Assembly (NCBI RefSeq): GCF_016894385.1
Contig: NZ_CP069811.1
Span: forward strand, 2,146,501 to 2,210,500
Origin: Cupriavidus oxalaticus
Lineage (GTDB): Bacteria > Pseudomonadota > Gammaproteobacteria > Burkholderiales > Burkholderiaceae
Direction of reading: 5' to 3'
Length of the DNA stretch: 64,000 nt
The position numbers and the translations under genes were made by a program. Under the pieces are notes generated by a model. The model was not told the origin of the DNA and made no database searches. It was given only the letters and a program-made list of their open reading frames with translations. Positions 16,931-25,781 of this stretch are shown one piece after another; position 1 is the stretch's first letter, and every line of letters begins with the position of its first letter.

Positions 16931-17439
16931 ACCGCAGCGAACGCAGTGCAGGCATCGTCCTCGGCAAGGTGATCGCCGTGCGCGACCCGGAGCGCCTGGG
17001 GCGCATCCAGGTCACCTACCCGTGGCTGTCCGGCCCCGAGCAGCGCTGGGTGCCGGTGGCCGCGCCGATGGCCGGCGGCGACCGCGGCGCGTTCTTCATG
17101 CCGGAGGTGGATGACGAAGTGATCCTCGCCTTCGACCAGGGCATGTGGGACCACCCGTACGTGATCGGCTTCCTGTGGAACCCGCGCCAGCGCCCGCCGT
17201 CGCCCGACGAGCGCCAGCGCATGATCCGCTCGCGCAACGGGCATGCGCTGCGCATGGTCGACTCGACCCCGGCCGCCGGCAACAAGGGCGCGCTGATCAT
17301 CGAGGACGCGCACGGCAATACCGTGGTGATGACCAACACGCATATCAGCATCAACACGCGCGGCGCGCTGGCGCTCAACGCGGTCGGCAGCGTGACCATC
17401 AACGACCGGCTGGTGCGGCCCACCGGCGGGCCGATCTGA
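16927..17439 (+). CDS. Central spike protein, gp5/phage-baseplate-V family
   Basis: A 170-residue protein with an OB-fold start (GIVLGKVIAVRDPERLGRIQ, then YPWLSGPEQRWVPVAAPMAGG, then VDDEVILAFDQGMWDHPYVIGFLWN) followed by a short beta-prism-like tail (HGNTVVMTNTHISIN). It would form the trimeric spike that pierces the target membrane. It is the second half of a split VgrG: the hub half is the preceding gene, overlapping by 4 bp. There is no separate PAAR tip gene anywhere in the cluster, so the spike tip may be formed by this protein's own C-terminus. Confidence 0.9.
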   Translation: MNRSERSAGIVLGKVIAVRDPERLGRIQVTYPWLSGPEQRWVPVAAPMAGGDRGAFFMPEVDDEVILAFDQGMWDHPYVIGFLWNPRQRPPSPDERQRMIRSRNGHALRMVDSTPAAGNKGALIIEDAHGNTVVMTNTHISINTRGALALNAVGSVTINDRLVRPTGGPI

Positions 17440-17491
17440 AGGGCGAGCCGGCCATGCCTCTCCTCTCTGCGCCGCCCCGGATTCCGCTCCC

Positions 17492-17559
17492 GTCATTCCC
17501 GCGCAGGCGGGAATCCAGTGACTTTCAAGACGCTGGGTTCCCGCCTGCGCGGGAACGAC
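17492..17559. repeat. Dispersed inverted repeat, second copy, inside the eCIS operon
   Basis: Arms TTCCCGCGCAGGCGGGAA (from about 17496) and GTTCCCGCCTGCGCGGGAAC (about 17537-17556) with the spacer CCAGTGACTTTCAAGACG match the element at 220-287 nearly base for base. It occupies most of the 180-bp gap between the spike gene and the hydrophobic protein gene, the largest gap inside the cluster. An mRNA hairpin here could lower expression of downstream genes relative to sheath and tube; that effect is inferred. Confidence 0.88.
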
Positions 17560-17619
17560 CAGCAGGAAGCGCAACGGCACATCTCCCACGCAGGTGCTAA
17601 CCATCATTGCGAGGCAAGC

Positions 17620-18384
17620 ATGGACGTCCCGATCGAGGTACCGCTGCCCGAATCGCTGCAGAAGGCGCTGCAGAAGCCGGTCTGCATCCCGCTGCCCAAG
17701 CCCGGCAGCGCGCAGATCCAGCTGCCCACCGGCGGCACGCTCAAGGGCATCGTCGACATCACCAAGGGCATCCCGGACGACTGCTCGCTGAACTTCTCGC
17801 TGGTGCTGCAGCTGGCGCCGGTGATGGCGAGCATCGAGTGCCTGGTCAAGGTGCTCAAGCTGATCAAGCCGCTGATCGACGTGGTCAAGGCGCTGGGCCC
17901 GCCCGACCCGCCCACGCTGATCAAGGTGGTGCCGGAGTTCCTGCAGGCGGCCGAGGCCGTGCTGCCCTGCCTGGCGGTGCCGACGCCGGCGGTGATGATC
18001 CCCTTCGTGCGCGACATCCTGCTGCTGATCATCAAGCTGCTCAAGTGCATCGTCGGCCAGCTCAAGAGCATCCTGGCGGTGATGGGCGGGCTGGCGCTGC
18101 AGATCTCGTCGGCGCAGGCCGAGGGCAACAGCGAGCTGATGGCGGCGCTGGAATGCGCGCAGGCCAACGCCAATGCCTCGGCGCAGCACATGATGTCCGC
18201 AATCGACCCGGTGCTGGTGCTGCTGGCGCTGGCCGAGCCGTTCATGGGCATCGCCGGCGTGGACCCGATCAAGACACCCGCCATCGGCTCGGCCGAGGAC
18301 ATCGAGAGCCTGCAGAACGTGGTCACCACCCTCGACGAGCTGACCAAGGCGCTGCAGCTGGTCGCCGACGGGCTGGGAGGCTGA
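17620..18384 (+). CDS. Hydrophobic helical eCIS protein of unknown function
   Basis: A 254-residue protein, not recognised. After a short proline-rich start it is mostly long apolar helices (LVLQLAPVMASIECLVKVL, VMIPFVRDILLLIIKLL, LKSILAVMGGLALQI, DPVLVLLALAEPFMGIAG), with lysines and cysteines interspersed rather than clean membrane segments. The open frame extends further upstream through the inverted repeat, but GAGGCAAGC before ATG 17620 and the start of coherent sequence favour this site. Lying between spike and gp25 genes, it could be a baseplate core component, a spike-tip or cargo adaptor, or a pore-forming effector held in the tube. Confidence 0.7.
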   Translation: MDVPIEVPLPESLQKALQKPVCIPLPKPGSAQIQLPTGGTLKGIVDITKGIPDDCSLNFSLVLQLAPVMASIECLVKVLKLIKPLIDVVKALGPPDPPTLIKVVPEFLQAAEAVLPCLAVPTPAVMIPFVRDILLLIIKLLKCIVGQLKSILAVMGGLALQISSAQAEGNSELMAALECAQANANASAQHMMSAIDPVLVLLALAEPFMGIAGVDPIKTPAIGSAEDIESLQNVVTTLDELTKALQLVADGLGG

Positions 18385-18385
18385 C

Positions 18386-18784
18386 ATGAAACCCGACTTC
18401 CTCGGCACCGGCCTGGCGTTCCCGCTGTCGGTCACGCCGCGCGGCAGGCTGGCGCTGGCGCGTGCCGGACAGCGCATCGAAGAGTCGATCTACCTGATCC
18501 TCGGCACCCGGCTGGGCGAGCGCGTGATGCTGCCCGCGTTCGGCTGCGCCATCCACGACCTGCTGTTCGCGCCCAACGATCCCACCACGCGCACCGAGGC
18601 GGTCGACGCGGTGCGCGAGGCGCTGGCGCTGTGGGAAGCGCGCATCGACGTGCTGGCCGTGACGGCCGACTTCGACCCCGCGCAGCCGAGCCTGCTGCTG
18701 ATCCGCATCGACTACCGCATCCGCGCCAACAACGCGCTGGCCAACCTGGTGTACCCGTTCTACATCAACGAATCCTACGTCTAG
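18386..18784 (+). CDS. Baseplate wedge protein, gp25/GPW lysozyme-like family (Pvc9-like)
   Basis: A 132-residue protein beginning FLGTGLAFPLSV and containing ESIYLILGTRLGERVMLPAFGC and a C-terminal strand region with VDAVREALALWEARIDVLAV. This is the typical gp25 layout, with the GER-M-PxFG element that contacts the sheath initiation ring. In phages and PVC the protein links wedge to hub and nucleates sheath assembly. Despite the family name, such proteins are structural here rather than lytic. It is tightly spaced between neighbours, with GGGAGG ahead of the ATG. Confidence 0.93.
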   Translation: MKPDFLGTGLAFPLSVTPRGRLALARAGQRIEESIYLILGTRLGERVMLPAFGCAIHDLLFAPNDPTTRTEAVDAVREALALWEARIDVLAVTADFDPAQPSLLLIRIDYRIRANNALANLVYPFYINESYV

Positions 18785-18794
18785 GGCCAGCATC

Positions 18795-20789
18795 ATGCCG
18801 CTCAGGAACGAATACCCGGTGATCGACGACAGGCGCTACGCCGACCTGGTGGCCGAGGCGCGCGCGCGCATCCCGCGCTACACCTCGGAGTGGGACGACG
18901 TCAACGACAACGAGCCCGGCATGGCGGTGGTGCAGCTGATGGCCTGGATGAGCGACCTGCTGATCGCGCGGCTGGGGCGCGTGCCCAAGCTGAACTACCT
19001 GAAGTTCCTGGAGCTGCTCGGCATCGAGCTGCTGCCGGCGCGGCCGGCGCGCGCGGAGCTGAGCTTCCCGGTGCAGGCCACCTACGCCGAACCGACGCTG
19101 ATCGTGCCGCTGCACACGCAGGTGGCGGCCGAGGTGCCGGGCGAGGAGCGGCCGGTGGTGTTCGAGACCGAGAAGGCGCTGGTCGCGCTCAGCGCCCGGC
19201 TCGACGCGGTGCAGGTCGACCTTGGCCTGCAGACCACCGACGTCAGCGCCGCCAACGCGGAGGTGCAGGCCGGCTTCCTCGCCTTCGGGCCGGCGGTGCG
19301 GGTCGGCAATGCGCTGATGCTGGGCTTCGACTCCCCGCTCGAATTCCCCGGCGTGCCGATCGACCTGGCGGTATGGATCGCCCGCCGCGACGCGCGCGCG
19401 CCGTTCTATGTCGACAGCCCGCTGGCCACCGCGCCGCCCGCGACGCTGGCGTGGGAATACTGGAACGGCAAGGACTGGTACCCGCTCGACACGCTGCGCG
19501 ACGACACCGCCGCGCTGACCCGCAGCGGCCATGTGCTGCTCGGCGCCGCGCCCCGCAACGGCCCGCAGCGCGCGGTGCTGGGCAAGGTGGCCGCGCCGCG
19601 CTACTGGCTGCGCGCGCGGCTGGCCGGCGGCGCCTACCAGCGCCCGCCGCGGCTGCTGGCGGTGCGCACCAACACGGTCCCGGCGATCGCCGCGCAGTCG
19701 GTCGATGCCGAGATCGCCGGGCGCAGCACCGGCATGCCCGACCAGGTGTTCCAGCTCGCCCAGCACCCGGTGCTGGCCGGCAGCCTGGCGCTGGAGGTCG
19801 ACGAAGGCGACGGGCTGCAACCCTGGCAGGAGGTGGCGGACTTCCTCGCCTCCGGCCCGGACGATGCGCACTACGTGCTCAACCGCACCACCGGCGAGAT
19901 CCGCTTCCACGGCATCGGCGGCCGCATCCCGGTGGCCAACCCGAACCGGCCCGCCAATATCGTCGCGCGGCGCTACCGCGTGGGCGGCGGCGCGCACGGC
20001 AATGTCGGCGCGGGCGTGATCACCACGCTGCGCGGCAGCCTGCCCGGCATCGACACCGAGGGCGTCGGCAACCTGTTCCCGGCCTTCGGCGGCGCCGATG
20101 AGGAGACACTGGACGCCGCGCGCGAACGCGCCGCGGCCACGCTCAAGAGCCACGAGCGCGCCGTCACGCGCGACGACTTCGCGCTGCATGCGCGCCAGGT
20201 CGGCGGCGTGGCGCGCGCGCAGGCGCTGCCGCTGTTCCATCCGGCCTTCCCCAACGTGGAAGTGCCCGGCGTGGTCAGTGTGGTGGTGGTGCCCGAGGCC
20301 AGCGACCCGCAACGGCCGCTGGACGACCCCGCGCCGCAGCCCACCGAGGGCCTGCTGCGCGAGGTCTGCGCGCAGCTCGACCAGCGCCGCCTGGCCACCA
20401 CCGAGCTCTACGTGCTGGCGCCGACCTACCGGATGCTCAGGCTGTCCGCCACGCTCACCGTGGCCGGCGACGCCGACCTGGCCGCGGTCAGGCAGGCCGC
20501 GCTGCTGGCGCTGCGGCGCTACTTCCACGCGCTGGTCGGCGGCGAGGACAGCAAGCCGGATGCCGACGGCAGCGGCTGGCCGTTCGGCGGCGACATCCAC
20601 TATTCGCGCGTGGTGCAGCGGCTGCTGCTGCCCGGCGTGGCCAGCGTCGACGACCTGCTGTTCCGGCTCGACGACACCGACTACCCGGCCTGCGCCAATG
20701 TCCCGGTCGGCGGCGGCGCGCTGCTGCGGCTGGCCGACGACGCGCTGGCGCTGAGCGTGCGCTATGAGACCAGCGAGGTGGATGCATGA
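18795..20789 (+). CDS. Baseplate J-like wedge protein (Pvc11-like)
   Basis: A 664-residue protein with the eCIS baseplate-J order: an N-terminal helix region (DDRRYADLVAEARARIPRYT, MAVVQLMAWMSDLLIARLGR, KFLELLGIELLPARPARAEL), a beta-rich middle (LAWEYWNGKDWYPLDTLRDD) and the J-type core GGGAHGNVGAGVITTLRGSLPG followed by ARERAAATLKSHERAVTRDDF. These proteins form the wedge that surrounds the hub. The stop overlaps the next start by 4 bp, so it is coupled to the tail-I type protein. Confidence 0.92.
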   Translation: MPLRNEYPVIDDRRYADLVAEARARIPRYTSEWDDVNDNEPGMAVVQLMAWMSDLLIARLGRVPKLNYLKFLELLGIELLPARPARAELSFPVQATYAEPTLIVPLHTQVAAEVPGEERPVVFETEKALVALSARLDAVQVDLGLQTTDVSAANAEVQAGFLAFGPAVRVGNALMLGFDSPLEFPGVPIDLAVWIARRDARAPFYVDSPLATAPPATLAWEYWNGKDWYPLDTLRDDTAALTRSGHVLLGAAPRNGPQRAVLGKVAAPRYWLRARLAGGAYQRPPRLLAVRTNTVPAIAAQSVDAEIAGRSTGMPDQVFQLAQHPVLAGSLALEVDEGDGLQPWQEVADFLASGPDDAHYVLNRTTGEIRFHGIGGRIPVANPNRPANIVARRYRVGGGAHGNVGAGVITTLRGSLPGIDTEGVGNLFPAFGGADEETLDAARERAAATLKSHERAVTRDDFALHARQVGGVARAQALPLFHPAFPNVEVPGVVSVVVVPEASDPQRPLDDPAPQPTEGLLREVCAQLDQRRLATTELYVLAPTYRMLRLSATLTVAGDADLAAVRQAALLALRRYFHALVGGEDSKPDADGSGWPFGGDIHYSRVVQRLLLPGVASVDDLLFRLDDTDYPACANVPVGGGALLRLADDALALSVRYETSEVDA

Positions 20790-23173
20790 ACCAGCCCTGC
20801 ACCCTGCCCGGCGGCACCGCACAGGCGGGGCCGGCATCCCACGCGCCCTACCTGCCGCCCGTGCCGCGCCCGCCGCATGATCCGCTGACGCTGGTGCTCA
20901 ACGGGCGACTCGGCTGGCAGGCGCTGCCCGGCAAGCCGCCAGCCGTGCCCGCCGCCACCATCGGCCCGCTGGGGGAATGCGGCGCGCTGGCGCTGCTGCC
21001 GCTGCCCGGCTCCGGCCGCACGCTGTGGGAAGCCAGCGGCAGCTTCGGCGGGCTGGCGCTGCCGCGGCACCTGGCGCTCGCTTCGCTCGGGCCCTGCCAG
21101 CAGGCATTGCTGCTGTTCGATGCCAGGGGTCGCCGCCTGCTGCGCTTCGACCCCTGTGCCTGCGCGTTCACCGACACCTTCTGCCTGCGCCCGCAGGACC
21201 CGCGGCTGCCGGCGGGCCCCGCCACGCTGGCCGCGCGCTGCGGGCGCCTCTACCTCGCCGATCCCGCGGCACGCCGCGTGGTCGTGCTCAACGCCGCCAC
21301 CGGCGCCGCGCGCGGCGTGTGGCGCGCGCCGCTGGCCACGCCGCCGTGCGACGCCGGCAGCCGGCTCGACGACTGGCAGCCGGCGGCACTGGCCGTCGCG
21401 CCCAATGGCGACATCTGGGTCGGCGACCGCATGCACGGGCTGCTGCTGCGCTTCGCCGCGTCCGGCTGCGTGCTGGAGCGCCATGACGGCTTTGGCGCCG
21501 TCGCCGCGCTGGCCGCCACCTGCGACGGCAGGCTGCTGGTCGCCGCGGAGGGCGCCGAAGCGGTGGTGTGCTACGACCCGGCCACGCGCAGGCGGCTGGA
21601 TCCGCCGCAGCGCCCGGCCGACCTCGCCGGCGCCTTCGCGCCGCTGCCGCTGACAGTGCATGCCGATGGCTCGGTCGACCTGTCCGCGCTGTGCAGCCCG
21701 CCGTGCGCCGCGCCGTGCGTGTTCGACCCGTCCGGCACGCTGCTGGAAGATCCGCCCGACGCTCCCCCCGATGCCTGGCCCGCGACCGGCACGTGGCACT
21801 CGCAGGCGCTCGACAGCGGCATCTCGGACTGCGTGTGGGACCGCATCGTGCTCGGCGCCAGCCTGCCCGCGCACACGCGGCTCGCCATCGATGTGCTCAC
21901 GGCCGAAACCGCGCTGCAACCCGCGGACCTGTTCGACAGCGGCGACTGGCAGCCCGCGCTGGCGCTGCATCCCGAGCCGGACGGCACCACCGCCTTCGAC
22001 GGCGTCGACTACATGCTGCGCGCCCGCCCCGGCCGCTTCCTGTGGCTGCGCCTGCGGCTGGACGGCAACGGCACGGCGACGCCGTCGCTGGCCTGCCTGG
22101 CGATCGATTTCCCGCGCATCAGCTGGCGCCGCTACCTGCCGGCGATCTTCGGCGCCGAGCCGGTCAGCGCCGAGTTCACGGACCGCTGGCTGGCGCTGTT
22201 CGACCGCCAGTTCCGCGACATCGAAAGCCGGATCGACGGGCAGGCGCGCCTGTTCGACCCGCTCTCGGCCCCTGCCGGCGGGCGCCAGGACTTCCTCGGC
22301 TTCCTGGCCGGCTGGCTCGGGCTGGGCAGCGGCCTGTCGGCGCTGCCGCTGGCGCGCCAGCGCGCGTTCATCCGGCATGCGGCGCGTGCGTTTGCCTGGC
22401 GCGGCACGCCGCGCGGGCTGACGCACACGCTCTACCTGTTTCTCGGGCTGCAGCGCTGGTGCGGCTACAGCGCCGACGCTGCCGCCTGCGTGCCGTGCGC
22501 CACCGCCATTCCCGAACGCTTCCGCTGGCGCCCGCCGCGGCTGCTGCTGGAGCACTACATCCTGCGGCGCTGGCTGTTCCTGGGGTTCGGCCGGCTGTCC
22601 GACAACGCGCGCCTGTGGGGCGAGCGCATCGTCAACCGCAGCCGGCTGGGCGCGGGCGCGCCGCCGGCGGCGATGCCGGGCTGCCCGCTGCCTGCCAGTG
22701 CCGGCGGCGATGACTGCGAGCCCTGCGTCGGCGCCACCCATGCCGGCCGCCACGGCGCCGCCAGGCCGGACAAAAGCGCGGACGAAAGCGCGCGTATCGG
22801 CGTGACTCAGCTCAAGACCGCGCAGGACCCGTGGCGCGATCCCTTCCATGTCTACGCGCACAAGCTGTCGGTGTTCGTGCCCGCGGCCTGCGTGCGGGAG
22901 CCGGCGCTGGCACGCGCGCTGGCGCAGCTGCTCAAGGCCGACGTGCCGGCGCACGTGCAGGCCACGCTGGTGCCGGTGGCGCCGCGCTTCCGTATCGGCG
23001 TGCAGGCGATGCTGGGGCTCGATGCCGTGATCGGCTACCGGGCCGCGCCGGTCACGCTGGATGCGATGAAACTCGGGCGCGCGACCGTGCTGGGCGGCAC
23101 GGACCGCGACGGCGGCGCGCGCGCCTTGCGCGTCGGCACGCGGCGCGTCGGGATGGACACCACCATGCAGTAA
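20786..23173 (+). CDS. Beta-propeller/phage tail protein I fusion, baseplate component (Pvc12 position)
   Basis: A 795-residue protein with two parts. Roughly residues 30-330 carry repeated short strands such as LLLFDARGRRLLRFDP, GRLYLADPAARRVVVLN, ALAVAPNGDIWVGDR and GRLLVAAEGAEAVVCYDP, the style of NHL/SMP-30 beta-propellers. From about residue 450 the sequence (RYLPAIFGAEPVSAEFTDRW, FRDIESRID, DFLGFLAGWLGL, RGTPRGLTHTLYLFLGL) matches the P2 gpI-like tail family of eCIS baseplates. The C-terminal 150 residues are low-complexity then globular. A propeller on a baseplate protein could bind glycans or receptors. Start overlaps the J protein stop. Confidence 0.85.
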   Translation: MNQPCTLPGGTAQAGPASHAPYLPPVPRPPHDPLTLVLNGRLGWQALPGKPPAVPAATIGPLGECGALALLPLPGSGRTLWEASGSFGGLALPRHLALASLGPCQQALLLFDARGRRLLRFDPCACAFTDTFCLRPQDPRLPAGPATLAARCGRLYLADPAARRVVVLNAATGAARGVWRAPLATPPCDAGSRLDDWQPAALAVAPNGDIWVGDRMHGLLLRFAASGCVLERHDGFGAVAALAATCDGRLLVAAEGAEAVVCYDPATRRRLDPPQRPADLAGAFAPLPLTVHADGSVDLSALCSPPCAAPCVFDPSGTLLEDPPDAPPDAWPATGTWHSQALDSGISDCVWDRIVLGASLPAHTRLAIDVLTAETALQPADLFDSGDWQPALALHPEPDGTTAFDGVDYMLRARPGRFLWLRLRLDGNGTATPSLACLAIDFPRISWRRYLPAIFGAEPVSAEFTDRWLALFDRQFRDIESRIDGQARLFDPLSAPAGGRQDFLGFLAGWLGLGSGLSALPLARQRAFIRHAARAFAWRGTPRGLTHTLYLFLGLQRWCGYSADAAACVPCATAIPERFRWRPPRLLLEHYILRRWLFLGFGRLSDNARLWGERIVNRSRLGAGAPPAAMPGCPLPASAGGDDCEPCVGATHAGRHGAARPDKSADESARIGVTQLKTAQDPWRDPFHVYAHKLSVFVPAACVREPALARALAQLLKADVPAHVQATLVPVAPRFRIGVQAMLGLDAVIGYRAAPVTLDAMKLGRATVLGGTDRDGGARALRVGTRRVGMDTTMQ

Positions 23174-23224
23174 CGGCTGCCGTAGCTGGCCACCACAGCG
23201 GACGAACGACGAGAGGTCTCAACC

Positions 23225-25768
23225 ATGGGCAACGCAATGCATACCCCGACTGGCTGCTGCGACGCACCCTGCCCGGTCTGCGAGGTGCAGACCCCGCTGC
23301 GCAACCATTACTTCTTCGGCAAGCTGATGGACGTGCCGGACTTCGATGTCGAGCAGGCCTATATGGTGGAGAAATTCCGGCGCCACCACGCGCGGCTGCA
23401 CGGCACCGGCGTGATCTGCGGGCTGGAGGTGGTGGCGCACCAGAACCCGGCCTGCCGCGACCGCTACGTGGTGGTCAGGCCCGGCGCGGCGCTCGACTGC
23501 TGCGGCAACGAGATCCTGGTGATCGACGAGGAAACCCTCGACATCACCTGCTTCCCCGCCGTGCGCGCGCTGATCGAGCAGCCCGACGGCGCGGACCACC
23601 TGCTGCTGCTGTGCCTGCGCTACCGCGAGTGCCCCACCGAGGAAGTGCCGGTGCTGTACGACGAATGCGGTTGCGACGATACCCGCTGCGCGCCCAACCG
23701 CATCCTGGAGAGCTACGAATTCGACGTGCTGGTCGATCCGGAACTGCCGGCGGTGCCGCCGGCGCAACCGCAGCCGCCCACGCTGGCGTGGCAGGCCAGC
23801 GTCACGCTGGACGGCGCGCGCGCGGTGGCGCTGCACGAGGGCAGCCAGCGCGCCTACCTGGCGGCGGACCTGGCCGGTGGCGGCGGCACCGTGCAGCAGT
23901 TGTGGCTGTCGAACCAGGCGTATATCGCCACGCACAACTTCGCCACCGCGGTCTTCGGCATCGCCGCGAACGGCGACGGCACGCGGCTGGTGGCGCTGGT
24001 CGCCGGCGCCACCGCGGCCGACCCGGCGCGGCTGGCGCTGCTGGACACCACATCCGCCGGCGCCTTCGCCGGCGCCGAGGACGCGACGCTCGACCTGACC
24101 GGCACGGCCGGCGCCACGCAGGCCTGGGTGATGGCCATCGGCGCGAACCGCATGGCGGCGCTGGTGGTCAGCGGCGGCGACAGCCTGCTGTTCAGCGTCG
24201 ATGTCGCGCCGGGCACGCTGACGGCCGTGCTCGACGCCACGCTGAGCGGCTTTGCCGCGACCGCCTGGGCGCTCGGCAGCGACAGCAAGACGCTGACCCT
24301 GGCGCAGGCCAACGGCGCGATGCAGTCGGTGGACCTGACGGCGGCTGCGCTGACACCGGTTGCGCTCGGCCTGTCCGGCACCAGCGTCAGCGCGCTGGCC
24401 GCGGTCAAGACCGATGCCCTCGACCTGCTCGCCTGGACCGACCAGTCCGGCCAGCGCATCGCGCTGTCCAGACCCGACGGCACGCTGCTGCACCAGGACC
24501 CGCTGCCCGCGCCGCCCGTGGCGCTGGTGGCCGAACCCACCGGCCGCTTCGGCTACGTGCTGATGCAGCCCGCCGCCGGCAACAGCCGCATCGTCGCGGT
24601 CGACCTGCGCCGCATGCAACAGGGCCAGCCGGCGCTGCTGTCCAACGCGCTGGAGATCGGCCCGGGCGGCGACGCGCTGGCAATGGCCGGCGAGCGCCTG
24701 TGGGCGGTCTATGACGACGGCGCCGCGATCGCCGCCATCGAAACCACCCATTGCGAGGACTTCCTCGATCCGCATCCCTGCCCGGCCTGCCCCGCGCCGG
24801 ACTGCGTGACGCTGGCCACGATCGCCCGATACCGCCCGTCGCGCAGGCTCGAAGACCCGACCGTGCCGCCCACCGATCCGCTCGCCGACGCGGCCGCCAA
24901 CATCGCCCGGATCGACATGCTGACCTGGCGCGCGACCGTGCCCAGCGTAGCCGACCTGGCGCTGGCGGTGCGCTGCATGCTGGAGCACTGCTGCGGCGGC
25001 ACCAGCGCCAAGGGTGAGCAGGGCGATCCCGGGCTGCCGGGGCAAAAGGGTGACAAGGGTGACAAGGGTGACAAGGGTGACAAGGGTGACAAGGGCGACA
25101 AAGGGGATAAAGGTGACAAGGGTGACAAAGGCGACCCCGGCGAACAGGGCGAGCCAGGCAAGCCCGGCGACGGCCTGGACTGGGCCCTGCCGCATATCTG
25201 CGACATCAACTGGAAGCATGCCGAGCGCATCCCCTTCGACGCCATCGCCAAGGGACTGGTGGTGGCGTTCGACACGCCGGTGATGGCCGTCGACCTGCAT
25301 GCCGACGCCATCCACCTGCAGGTGCAGCACGACGAGCGCCTGGTCGAGCTGCCGCTGCGCTGCTGGTGCGACCTGCCGCTGTCGCGCGAAGACCTGGAAC
25401 CCGGCCGGCTGGAGCGCGACTGCGATGCGCAGACCCAGTTCGACCCCGGCATCGACGCCAACGGCATGGCCACCGCGGTGCGCATCGGCCAGCTGATCCT
25501 GCCGAAGCTGGTCGAGACCATGCAGGGCAAGCCGGCCAAGCTGCGGCTGCTGGTCAACGGCGACTTTATCCGCGGGCTGCACCACGACACCAGGCAGCTG
25601 CGCGCGCTCGACGCCGACCACATCCCCAAGCTGGTCCCGCCGTCGCCGCCCGGTCCGCCGCAGCCCGGCAAGGTGCCGGAGTGGCTGCAGCCGCAGGACG
25701 AGCGCGTCAGCGGCGACGGCATCGAGGGCGGCACCTTCGAAAGCTGGTTCACCGTAGAACGAGGATAG
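23225..25768 (+). CDS. Fibre-like eCIS protein A with N-terminal LHGxG module, propeller-like middle and collagen-like repeats
   Basis: An 847-residue protein. Residues about 23-100 form a module shared with the next two genes: YFFGKLMDVPDFDVEQAY, then HARLHGTGVICGLEV, then GAALDCCGNEILVI. Residues about 180-510 are repeated beta elements resembling a propeller. Residues 597-650 are 18 perfect Gly-X-Y triplets dominated by GDK. The last 200 residues are globular (HICDINWKHAERIPFDAIAKG). Collagen-like stretches usually form trimeric rods, so a trimeric fibre or spoke with a C-terminal head is likely. GAGAGG at 23211 supports the start. The N-terminal 20 residues are cysteine-rich. Confidence 0.8.
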   Translation: MGNAMHTPTGCCDAPCPVCEVQTPLRNHYFFGKLMDVPDFDVEQAYMVEKFRRHHARLHGTGVICGLEVVAHQNPACRDRYVVVRPGAALDCCGNEILVIDEETLDITCFPAVRALIEQPDGADHLLLLCLRYRECPTEEVPVLYDECGCDDTRCAPNRILESYEFDVLVDPELPAVPPAQPQPPTLAWQASVTLDGARAVALHEGSQRAYLAADLAGGGGTVQQLWLSNQAYIATHNFATAVFGIAANGDGTRLVALVAGATAADPARLALLDTTSAGAFAGAEDATLDLTGTAGATQAWVMAIGANRMAALVVSGGDSLLFSVDVAPGTLTAVLDATLSGFAATAWALGSDSKTLTLAQANGAMQSVDLTAAALTPVALGLSGTSVSALAAVKTDALDLLAWTDQSGQRIALSRPDGTLLHQDPLPAPPVALVAEPTGRFGYVLMQPAAGNSRIVAVDLRRMQQGQPALLSNALEIGPGGDALAMAGERLWAVYDDGAAIAAIETTHCEDFLDPHPCPACPAPDCVTLATIARYRPSRRLEDPTVPPTDPLADAAANIARIDMLTWRATVPSVADLALAVRCMLEHCCGGTSAKGEQGDPGLPGQKGDKGDKGDKGDKGDKGDKGDKGDKGDKGDPGEQGEPGKPGDGLDWALPHICDINWKHAERIPFDAIAKGLVVAFDTPVMAVDLHADAIHLQVQHDERLVELPLRCWCDLPLSREDLEPGRLERDCDAQTQFDPGIDANGMATAVRIGQLILPKLVETMQGKPAKLRLLVNGDFIRGLHHDTRQLRALDADHIPKLVPPSPPGPPQPGKVPEWLQPQDERVSGDGIEGGTFESWFTVERG
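25013..25174 (+). repeat. Collagen-like Gly-X-Y repeat region (18 triplets)
   Basis: The DNA encodes GEQ, GDP, GLP, GQK, nine successive GDK, then GDP, GEQ, GEP, GKP and GDG without interruption. Five of the GDK codons sets are identical GGTGACAAG, so slippage could change the repeat number between strains. Using GGT rather than GGC for most of these glycines is unlike surrounding codon use. Confidence 0.95.
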
Positions 25769-25781
25769 GGAGCACCAGGCG

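Noticed and set aside
25052..25136. Short tandem DNA repeat that could suggest a CRISPR-like array
   Set aside because: The 9-bp units are contiguous with no spacers and encode GDK triplets in frame within a long protein; no cas gene is present.
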